Below, one piece after another: positions 36,501 to 48,500 of a stretch of 64,000 nucleotides of DNA. The DNA lies in NCBI GenBank assembly GCA_963978905.1, contig OZ022256.1, positions 19,531,743 to 19,595,742 of the forward strand. Reading direction: 5' to 3'. The position numbers and the translations under genes were made by a program. The notes under the pieces are model-generated. The model searched no databases, had not been told where the DNA came from, and saw only the letters and a program-made list of their open reading frames with translations. Positions within the stretch are counted from its first letter, which is position 1. Each line of letters begins with the position of its first letter. Source of the DNA: Trichostrongylus colubriformis. Taxonomy: Eukaryota > Nematoda > Chromadorea > Rhabditida > Trichostrongylidae.

Positions 36501-39500
36501 TTGGAGCCAGCCGGTGGGCAAATTATTAGATTACGGTCAGCCGGTGGGCAAATTATTAGATTACGGTCTTCAATCCTGCTACATCCTGAAATTATAGGTT
36601 ATCTTAACTCAGATATCTATCCAGTCTGCCCGTATGGTATGATTACAAGCCAATGTAATCTAATACATAGACATCTAGGACCTATGCGAAAGAAGCCTTA
36701 TGCAAGCTTTACCTCATCTTTTTTCGTCTCCTGACTACTGCTCTCGATGGTCTTCCTGAGGTTCACTTCAAGCGTCTCGTACGATGACGTGCTGCCATGC
36801 AGTGAATCTCGTACGAATAGCGTAATAAAGTACCGTTTTCCCGACCTGAACAGTATTATTGTCAATACCTCAATTCATGCAAATGCAGAAACTACCTACC
36901 GTAGCTTCTGTATTATCATGGAATTGTTGGTTTGTGGCACGCAATGAATCGATTCGAGGCCCTCGTTTAGTTCACCACACACTGCCCAGTCAGGTACACG
37001 TCGAGACACTATGGCACAAAAGCGATAGCGATTCGCTTCGGCTAACCTGAAACAGCACTCACATATAGGGTATTGCGAGACTACAAAATCCAATAACTCC
37101 CCAAGAGATCTAGTCCCTTGAATTTTCATCTGAAAAGGGGTACTGTAATAAAATTTTATACTGTTTCTTCTATTCGTAGGTTATTGTATTGTAGACTTTT
37201 GCCGGAGAAAACGGTATGGTCAGCTTCGATGATATTTCAGAACGCTTAAAAGCCTGCGAGCTATTTCAATAGTGCCAATGAACAGATTAGTGCTCAAACA
37301 TGGCGCGTCCAGAAAGCGCTTTTATAGGTACGGCTGAGCGCTACTTGAGGTCAGGTACAGGAGAGGAGGTACACTGTTAAAGGGAGCATTTTCAGAAGGA
37401 ATACAATAAATCGGAGTGAAATTAATGGATCTAGAGTGGCCCTCCCTTTCATATGCATTGCCCCACATCAACAGTCTTATTTTTAATATGCATATTACAT
37501 AATCCCAGAGAAGAAATGAGTTTATCTATAAATTTATGCTGCAATTTTCCTCCAACTTCAATCCTCCCATTTCTGTAAGACGTTGGAATACAATAAAGAA
37601 AGGGATCCTAGACCTGCCCTGTTAACTTAAAATTTCGAGTGATCGAATTTTGCTGATCGTAGCTGGTATACAACCAGTTCGAGGTTTCTTTTTTTGTTGC
37701 TACTATGGCTTCTCTTCATCACCTTCAGAGCACGACCGTGACGATTTTGGTTCAACACCTCTTGCCGGCAACGTTTTGTTTGAAAAAAGCTGCCACGGCA
37801 AGAAAAGTTCCCATATCCTCACACACACTCGCGATTTTTTCTACGTTTTCATCTTTACCCCAACACGAAGCCAATAATCTTACGGACCTGACACCATCAG
37901 CAGCCTTCCATGTAATGAGCACCTGACTGGTCTCTGAACTATCGCCTTTTGATGCAGCATGAGCGAGACGTGTATCATGTGGTAATGGTGGATAGAAAGC
38001 GTCCATTTCATCTTGAGAATGAGAAAGAAATAGACGGGCTGATGATGGCTTAGATGATGTCAGCACCAGCATCAATGGACCTGAAAATGAAAAAACTATT
38101 AGCAATTTTTTAAGCTTCATGGAAAGTGCATCGGTCTGCCACACCTGAGACTCCCCCTCTAAAACATTTTCTATCGTGGTAGCGTTGAGCTAGCCAAATC
38201 AAGGGCACCAGTGCGTTGTACTGGGCTAAGCAGAATACAAGAACGAGCGCTGAAACTCATAATAGGAAATCCACTTATGAATTTTGGGATAGAGCTGAGA
38301 CGGTGTGCTTCCGTGCCAGTTCTCACCCCTCCCACAATCTCATAAATTATGATCCGAGTTGTCTGTTTAAGGGTAAACCAGATTCACTGTTTACGCAAAA
38401 GTCCATAGCCACACATTTTTGCTACCCTTCTCTTCTATAGAGTAATTGTGAAAAATTGATCCGCTGATCAATAGTAAAAGTGCAAATGAATGAGGTCCTT
38501 CTACATAGACTAGGTTCCCGGATGATCCTCTCTTGCTAGCGGGGCTCAGCAGTAGCTACACTCTCTTCTGAAAACAAGGATTCTAGCAAATCGTCTGGCC
38601 AAAAATAAACACTTTAAATTCAATTCCTAAAGATCCTACAACATCTGTGGAAAAACCTCCCGAAAAAAAACGCTATAAGCGACCACATTTCATGACGAAA
38701 TTGAATCTGCGTCGCCTGTTACGTCAGTGTTGGTGCAGATGTTCACATGGAATGAGATTATGTACACTACGAGGACCAAACAACAGCTATTTCAACGCTT
38801 ACTTTCTTGGTTGTTCTCTAAGAATAGAGGAGTCGAATCAAAGGATGTAGTAGACTTCTGGTGATGATAAATATTCAGTGTGAAAAGATTGGTAATTGAT
38901 GTGAAGATGGAGATTTCACGCTCAATCCCTGGACCCCAAAAAATAAAGAAAGTACCATTCACAAGAATTTTGAGAGCTTGAAATTCTCGGGTTCATTTGA
39001 GAAATTAGGTGGTATTGCTCAGCGTTACCTTACTTCATGGTAGAGAGGAACACACGATACGGCAAGGAACTCAAAGATACAGATTGTTTCTCTATTGTGA
39101 CAGTGGGGCTAACCTCCCCGCCCCCCCCTCCCTCTTTCTCGGTCAAATGTATTGACAGTTCCGACAATAGCTTGATGCATGGCGCGATAGCAATCTAGTT
39201 CTCGAATCGAGCAGCTTCCCGTGAAAAATCGCCCACTACCTTGACTAGACGAACAGTGGTTGAGGATCCCTCAAGGGGATCGTAATCGATGAGACCTGGT
39301 CGAGGAACACTTAGCAGGGTGTTTTTGTATGCGCTCGAAGCAAGGAAGCAATGCAAAATATGATTATCGATCTCAGGCGACAACCTTTTCTGAGGAGCAC
39401 TTTTCAGTATACCAGCACTTAAACATACTCCATCATCATTGTTGTATTTCTCAAAGTTCTCTTCAACGCAATGTTGGCCCTGCTCCTTATAGACACCTAG

Positions 39501-42500
39501 AGATGGCAATTTTGGCCTAGCGTCAGACCTACCGTAACGCTTGCAGTTCGCAGACACTGCACACACGACACCTCATTGAAATGTTTAATGTGAATTGATG
39601 GATTTTTTAACCACGAACACTTTTTTTCAGCTTTTCGCTCTATTCATTGTTTCACATGATTGTGTTTGTGGTTTCACATCATTATGAACTATAAAATACA
39701 CCATACGAGACTACGAATGACATCTTCTACAGCGAGCCACACGGAAAGGTGATGTTGCAGCTCGAAGAGAAGCGCGGGAGATGCGAATCGAGCTACAATG
39801 TCACGCTTTTGAATCCGGGTTTCTCTACCGATTGATGTTCTTTTCAAAACTCACATACTTCTTTACGTCTTTCTTCTTCTCCCGACCCCCCCCCCCCCCC
39901 CTTCCAGTTCCTTTAAATCTCTCTGAAAACCTCTCAGTAATCATGTGTTTAGCTTTTCATAGTGTTCATATTATTCGTGACGGATCTACCACCGGCATTC
40001 CATTGCTCTGCGTTTTTACTCGCTTTGATGGCGATAGCTCATCAACCAGGAGATCATTAAACCATTAAATTGCAAAGCCCCCAGGTGTCAGTTGTTATGA
40101 GGAATGCGAGGAATTCGCTCCCCTTATGCGTGGTGCAGCAGCAGCAGCAACGCTCAACAACTTGCCGGCTCACCTGTCGTTAACCCCCATCAAGTCACAT
40201 GTTTCCGACAACTGCAAGGCATTCCACATGTGATGTGTGGTAGTCGTAAAGCGGCAGTATGATTGGAATGGGATCGTTTGATTTGCATGGTGTTATGTGC
40301 ACCACAAATGACGCTATTTTCGTAGAACGTGGTAAAGTACGTGGGCGAAACTTCACAGAACACTTGCCGATCGGGAAGGCGTGGAATTATTTATTTGTTT
40401 ACTGTTACTAATTGATTATTTTTGCTGTTGCACTATTTACTGCCATTTTGATACTTCAAAATCTTAAACAATAACGAACCCATGGAGACGTTCTGCTTGA
40501 AAAATGTCATCCGTCGATCATCTTCTTGACCAGCGATAAGCTCAAACCGTGATGAATCGAGCGACTCCGTAGGTGACAACTCTCTTTCACCTGGAATACG
40601 TTCAATATCATCAACTGATTAGTTTCATATTTTAAAATTATTTATTTATCAAATATAAATTGAAGGCGCGGCCCGGCAGCTGTAACAGTGACCTAACCAT
40701 CACCCGCTTTTTGGTCTTCTGATCACTTCTATATGCTCTCTTTCTCACATTTAACACCTTTTTAAGTACGTCCTGCGTGAAGAAGAACCTGCCTCTGAAC
40801 CTCGAACGGCCTGGTGAAACATCTCATAGTCTCAATGTGCACACGAAGTCATGACTGGTAATGAAACCATTGAAATTGATAATTTTTCTACTATGTCCAT
40901 GGAAAAGTCTCGAGGTATTGCTCAGAGCTAACAGTCGGGCTAAGAGAAGATGCGAAACGGTGCGCTAACAGTCGGGTTAAGAGAGGATGCGAAACGGTGC
41001 TAGTCCAGTGAGCAGGGGGGGGCATATTATAAAAAGTTGCACATTTGAGCATCTCGGAGGGACCTTCCAGGTGTCAATCGGCACACTAACTGTATACTTT
41101 TGCCTAAGCCTTAGTGGAAGAAAGACAGGGTTTCCTTCCCTTTCTAGACATAGGCAGAAATAATGTCCGTAATAGGATGCCCCCCTCGCACCCAATTGCG
41201 ATAGTACCTGTGAAACCAGTAAGATTCGATTGGTTTTCTACTCGCCTATTCGCCTATATCCCACTAATCGCGAAAGTATTGATCGTGAGTTCTTCTTAAA
41301 TATTCCTCATTTTTTCCCTATACCCCTTCCGAGAACTTCATTCGATATCAACTTTCCGCGAACAAATAACGTTCACAAAACAACTGATCGATAACCATGG
41401 AACGGCAGATTATCGGCGATTCGCCCCCTCTTCCCACACAAGAGAGTTTGGCTTGCACGAGAGCTCATCCTTCTCCTCTTTTCTGGTTTTTCTTCGGCGT
41501 AGATCTAATTCACTGCGGCAATGATGTGAGAATGTGGGCGCCGTCGTCAGGCGGTTAGCGCTTTTTGTTCCCGATAAGCAGCCTCTTTTCACCCCTAACG
41601 GCCTGCCACTGGCACTGGTGAAATGGCAATCAGTGAATGGTAAGAAGCCCGCTGAGCGAAACTCTGCTTACGAAACGCGGTCGCGATGTGATTGATCGGA
41701 GGTGAAAGCATCGCGGTGGCTGAGTTAATTTATAACCACAAGTGTTGTTGGAGGATTTCAGCTAATACGACTAGGTGGAAGAAATGAAAAGATCCCTTCA
41801 TTATAACCCAGTTTTTGATGTCCTCGAGACCAAAAGACCTTAGAGTTCATACGTTTTCCGGTTGCAGTAGATATTGTTTCCACTTTTGCCACTTTACTGT
41901 GAGCGCTCACACTGTGGCTTTAGGCCCTCCTACCGAAAGAAGTGGGTAGCAATCCCAACTTCTGCTACCCGTACGAGAGGGCAACTAAAACCCACGCATC
42001 AAGCGTTCAATGACTATCCCTTTATACATGTTGGCAATGAAAATGGTGTCCGAACTGCTTCTGAAGCTTAAATTTTCTATACTTTTGCTCAGAGCCTGGT
42101 AATTCTCCCTTGACAGACTCCTCGTTTAGAAAGTGGAGTGCCATTTTACTCTCTCGTCTAGCATCTTCTATGCTTCTTTCGGCACTCCATCCGGAATACA
42201 ACTATGTAATGTCGCCGTCTGCTCCTCAAAGTAACGAGAAAGCCGTTCTCTACTCTGTCGGCTGGCGACATACACAAAAATAAGGGCCTTTTATGTATGT
42301 GCACTCATTTCCATTGTTTTGCCTGATTCGTCCCCTATCTCTCCCGAATCGCCATTCAGAGAAACCTTCACGTGACGCTTAGGCTTAGCCAATTTACAAT
42401 CAAATGCTCAATGAAAAAGTGTAATTGGAACACAGCAAGTAGCATAGCAAAGAAACTCGTAATTGGAAGTATCAGCTGACATAGCCTGAGGAAATTGTAA

Positions 42501-45500
42501 TTTATAACATATGATTGACGGGCAAGAGGAACGCAACCATATCTTTTGAAAACAAGCATGATCTGCGTTGTTAAATGGTGCAGGAAATAGCTAATGGAAT
42601 GCACAAAACATCAATGATTAAAGACTGGAGAATGAATTTGATGGAATGGATGTACACATTGGTCACAGGTCATCTTTCAGGCAACACGGCGACATTGATA
42701 TTATAGCTTTAGAGTATGTTGTGCAAAAAAAACAGCCATCCATCAAATAGGAACGTCATGTACAAATCCTGCCCTGAGCTCTTTTAGCACTGGGTCGTAT
42801 ACCGCCTACCTTGTAAAGTGCATGGAGGACCGCAAAATAAGGCCGACGCATATGGTTTTTTGTGATTTAGTCACTCGTATTTCTCATGGTATGGTTCAGT
42901 TTACACACTGCCCGGCAAATTTTCAAGATTGTCATTTAGGGATCCCGCGTCAAAAATGGAGAATGGGTGGTCAAAAATCTGAGAAAGATCCATTAACTTT
43001 TTTTACGTTTGACGTTTCATTAATGCTTTCATCAAACGCGCTTCAAGTGCCATTTGTTGCTTTATTGCGTTTCCGACATTCGTAGGGCTACTAAATACGT
43101 AAATGTGCTCTGACCCCTTTCACTCATTCATCTGACCAAAGAAATGCTCGCAAAAATTGCATTTCCATCAATGGTTTCAACTCCACTACACTCCTGTTTT
43201 GAGTAGCTTATATCACTTACCAGCCAATATCACCAGCAACCTTCATGTTGTTTGATTCAGTACCATTTCCCAATTTTCTTCCCTTCGACATCCATCGATG
43301 TGGTTAGTATTCCACGTCATATGTCATGACCTTCATGGGAAAACGTGACGTTGGGCCGCGGTCACCGACGCCCGCGTCTGCGTCAACTAACGCCGGTGTC
43401 CGCGTCAATTGACGCCGGTGTCTGCGCCAATTGACGCCGGTGTCGGCACAAATTGACGCAGGTCTCGGCGTCAATCCGGTATCGCGCTTCGCTTGCAGAA
43501 CGCTCGCCCAACCACTCTAGAGAATGGTGATGGTGGCGAGAGCCCAACAATTCAAATCCGATTATGGCTTAGTATGGCACTATGCCAAGATTCGAATTCT
43601 ACACCGGCGTAAATTGACTTCGACCCGGCGTCAAATGACGTGTGCGCAAAGTATGACCGCGGCCTTATTTAGTTCAAAGTTCCGAGGGAAATTGATCGAA
43701 CGTCCCTAGAACCAAGCACACACTGCTTTTGCTTCTCCTACATCATGAGTTTTTTACTAGACACAGGTTTTGGGCCAAATGTAAGAGTAGAATGGTTCCA
43801 GCGGAAAGCTATCATGTTGAATGTGTCAACGCTAGGCCACCCGCGAATGAATCACCTCGGATGTATGGCCATTGGCCGATGGGCCAACTAGCTGAAATTA
43901 TACGTGGCTTCAGTTATTGAGAGGTCAGCCCAGGACACTTGTAGGGAATAAAACTATTCTTAATTGAGTACATGAGTGCCGAATTACTTTAGCCATGTTA
44001 ATTACCATATGCCTTAACTTTCATCTGACCCCGCTGCTTTGAGTTAAGGTAACAGAGTTAGAAAATATTTTTATCAAGCCAAAGGTGTCACATTACGGTA
44101 ACCTAGATCACTATAAGTCTTAGTACCCTGCTAAGTGGTCAAATTTGAGAAGGAATCCCATCGCTTCCTGAACTCTCGGTGCGCAATTCCTTCGTGCTCC
44201 ATCCACAACGAGCCACAATTATATTTTAGCGCTAGAACCGAAAGAAGAAGAGCTCCGAGCATAGAGCCCTCCGAAAATGTGCTTTTTTGGTCTTCCAGGC
44301 TTCCATTAGAGCATGCTTTTTGGTGACTGAATGGGGACTAATTAGGTCCCCTGTTAAATTCTTTGTGGTGCTCGAAGAAAAGCTGCTAAACGAGCTAACT
44401 AATGAACTTCCGAAGAAGGGAAATAATAGTATAGTTCGTGGAGCACGAGAGAATTTCGTCGCGCTGGATCAATGAGCGTATGATTGCGTAAATCTTGCAC
44501 CCACGGTAATTTGTGGACGGTATTTTTTTCTTCACAAAGAAGGAGGAAACATTCAGAAAAGCAAAATGCTAACACCAGAAAACCAAACAATCGGGCATGT
44601 TTCTTAGAAGCTTTTAACGAACACGGAAACATAACCAACATCTTTAAATTTAGGCTGAAACGGGAAAAGGTACCAGTGACAACCTGAACTCAATAATAAA
44701 AGTCGAGTAAAATGTGTAAGTGCACACAGTGCGCCTGACTGGTCGCAGAACATCAAAATGAACAGAGTATCACATCCTTTAAACGTTTTTGTTATTCTCA
44801 CATTGTTCCACTAACTGCAGCTCAACAAAGTGTCCTAAATAGGTTTTTTAATGTGGTTGGGGGGGGGGGGGGGGGGGATGGCACCTATGGTAGCGCACTT
44901 ATGGTGTTGTACCTAACACGATTACAATCATAGTTTATACAATCATATGTATAGGTTACCTAAGTATCACTCGAAAGGAGTAAGCGCTTCTACTGAACTC
45001 AGGTTCAGGCTGAAAGTCTAACCAATATACGCCGAGTGCCCCCCCCCCTCTCTCAAATTCTGATTACATTAACACCTTAAATTGAGCGCCTACACTTGTG
45101 CCAAACTCTCTTCTGCTTACATTCCGATTTTAAATTGTTGAACTGTAAATGTGATTAGATCAAAAAGATAGAGTACTCGGCGTTAAGCGATCCCTCCTGT
45201 GGGATGCGCCGCGCATTCTACTTCAATTCAGAACAGTGGTTACAGGTGAATGCGTCTTAGCCTATAGATTTGTGGGGGCAGCTTATAGACGAGTCAGTGC
45301 CTTTATCCCCCTGACGGGTTTGGTTTCAATTCCCCGACCCGGAGAGGTGGAAGGTTTGGTTGGCCTGATCGGGCGTTGACACGGCACTCGATCCCAGCAC
45401 CGTGAGACTGGGAGGGCGCGCCACAGGTCACTACAACAGCTCCACCCGTGAATGCGATTACTGTGTGCAAAATTGTTTCATCATGAACCTAAAGCGAAAT

Positions 45501-48500
45501 GCTTTTACAGTTTGAGCTGATGGAGCTGATGATGTATGAGTCTCCGAGTTTCAAGCAATTGAGTCCATCGCTAGCGAATTGAAACCTATTTTCGTCGTTT
45601 TCTTCGTATTTTTATGACCGCATCTGCCCTTTTGAGAATGCGTTCGCGAATTTAATTTGTTAGCAGGCTGCGCATGGCGGACCGTTTGAACCACATGTTT
45701 GTCCTATTAGCAGGTTATTTTGAATTTCGTAGTGATACATCCCAGCCAGAGAGGCATTCAAGTTGGAATTGAACGTTAGCTGCAGAACTCAAAACTTTTT
45801 TTTTACAAAAATTGGTATCCAGGGCTTATTTTGGTTTCAATCTGTGAAAGCATGGCTGTCGTTGAATCACCACAGCGCCGACCTTGTTCTCTCTACGCAA
45901 TTCTGTATCATTCCAGTCACAGGTCCTGAGGATATTCCTGTTTTCACTTGGTTCACTCTTTTGGACTTGTTTCCGAGGACAGAGTTTCTATGGGAAGAGG
46001 CACTGAGACGTGGTGTAGTGTCTTGCTTGCTATCCACCCAGAGACGCTCTAAACCGCAATTGCCCTTCTCAGTAGGTAGCATCTTACAACGCACTCTCCT
46101 CCTACACGAACTGGAATTATTGTAACTTTCGAAGAAACGCCTTAATCATTCCAAATGAGTTTGCTTTTTGGGCCCGAAGGAACAGGTGCAATTAAGAGAG
46201 GCCGAAGCCGCCGCCTCCAACAGCGGGTAGAAGGCCTTTCTGTGGGATGAGCGATAAAGACTTTCTGATTGATAAGCTCGGACCCCATCGCTTATCGTGC
46301 GCAGATGAGCTTTCGATTCGCAGCTTCCAGCTGGAAGGCTGGGCTCCGTTGAACATGGTGTATCCGCGTCACTAATGCAAAACAACGATGAGCAGACAAC
46401 GGCCGGCTTTCTAATTCTGTTTACCACAACTTGAAGTGTTAGCAGCCATTGCTTAAGCACCACGAGGATAAGCTGCTTCGGGCTGGAATTACAACCACTT
46501 ACATTATGCAAAGGCAAAACAAACTTAAATTATGCAAAGGCAGAACAACCTAAACGTCAGACTTTAATATTTTGAAAGAATCCATGTAGAAAATTTTGAC
46601 AAAATTCATATAGATCTCCGGAGTTTCGATACGTGTGCCGGTTTGGTTCAATCCTGTGTCAAGGAATTTACGGTAAGAGATCTTCTGCTTGGCAAGGAGG
46701 TTTCCTAGTACTGTGGTTTTCATCGATTCAATTTGCACACCACTGGTGTCGTAAGACATTATTTATCGTTATTCAAAGTATCCCTCACTGTCTAATGAAG
46801 ACGGCTTTGCAGGAAGTCTTTGAGAAGGGTGAGAAATTTCGTTGACCATCCGTAACCAATCCTGATAACCCAGAAAGGTGCTTGTCCTAAGTGTCAGCTT
46901 CTTGAATCGCTCGAGCAGCGCTTCAATTCAAAAGGAAGAATCTTTCGTAGTGGTTCGAGATCAGACACACCTGAAGGTTCGCTGACCCCACCTGCTCCTT
47001 CACACGTGACTGAAGGAAAAATGGCTTCCATTGGAATTTTCTGGGCTAACGTGCAGGTCTAGCAGCCATTCCAGGCTTTGGTTAGATATGTAACGTAACC
47101 GGAAGAAGCTTGGCATCAGGTACCCAACAAGAATCTCCCATTATTGAGTTCTACTCTCTAATTTACTTTGTATTGCAATTTTCGTTCAAAACTGGACTGC
47201 TACGGTCAGCGATGGATGAATACATGGTGCTGTTTCAAGAGAGTCATTCGTGGAGAACGGCCCTTCGGGCCAAAGATTTGCAATGTTCGTTGCTCTCATT
47301 CTCTCATCATACGTGAGCAATCCAGCAAATGGCTAGATCATTTTACATCTCGTCTATTACTCTCTCTCGCTCTTTGCAAAGCTAAAGTTTAATCATTTTT
47401 TGGCTTTAAAAAAGACATGATAAGTCTTTCGAGATCTGCTGACAAACCTTCTTGAACGCTGTAAAACCGCCAATGTACTGGAGCTCCACATGGTGTAATG
47501 AATAGGAACAGTGGTCCTTGCGAGTTGTGTGAATAGAGGAATCTGTAAAATACCCATAAAAATTTTTTGTATATTCCATAAATCCACTTTGAGATGGTGA
47601 GGTGGTGCAGAAGGTTGAGATGCTAAGCACTGCAGGTCTCTGGGATCGAACTTGGCTGATGTATCATATTTAGCACCTCTTCACTTCTCTTGGGTATCTT
47701 TAACCAAAGAGTTAAGGACCATCCTGGACCTTATACGAGCACGGCACCCATCTGCAAATGAGAGCTCTTCTCTCGTAAATCAGTTAAAGGACATGTTTAG
47801 CATACCCGTAAAAGTGAATAGTGGAATGGCTCACATGTTTCCTCTTCCCTACCACTATAATAGCCGAACCCTTGCTGTTCAAAGAGCTCATTCACGCCGA
47901 GCTGATTCAATTTTGGTTCGTGACAATGAGAGGCTGTGTTGGGCAGAAGAACTGCCATGGAAGTGGAGCTAGGACCTCGGCTTACACACAAGTAGATTTG
48001 AGTCTATCATTATGGCTTGTTTTCCCCTCTTATGGTTGTTAAAATCGGTTGGATACTTAAGGCTGCTATTTCAGCCCCGCTTCTGTAAACTACATGTGAG
48101 CGCTAGACAGGATAACTTTTTGAAGAAAAGAAAAGATTCAGTATGATTAACCAACGAGGTACCCTCTATGTACCCCATAGTGCGATGGCAGCTTGCGTCC
48201 ATACATGGCTGCGAGAGACATCGAAACGAATTTCGATCGGTTTTCACAAATCATACAAAGTAAAAAGGGTTAAGAATAGAGTTTTTTGTAGTAAGCAATC
48301 CCATTCCATTATGCGCCGTGCACTCGAGCTCCATTCAGAATAGTGGAGGCACAGGAATGCGATTTGACCTGAGCTAGCCGATGACGAGTCAGTGCTTTCA
48401 TCCTCCCAAATAGTTTGGTATCAATTCAGCAACCCCAGAGAAGGTAGGCTTGAATGGCCTGGTAGGAGATTAATGTGGGGTTGATCCTTGCGCCATGAGA

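Noticed and set aside
37752..38144. Single-exon 130-residue protein on the minus strand, with an apparent signal peptide MKLKKLLIVFSF
   Set aside because: The supposed signal peptide is the polypyrimidine tract and TTTTCAG acceptor of NDNF-like exon 4, and the tail is intron read past the donor.
46146..46517. Minus-strand frame reached in phase 2 from NDNF-like exon 1, with an alternative frame resembling PxxWKL
   Set aside because: The WKL-like frame begins with a stop at the only acceptor; the true second exon is at 47542-47448.
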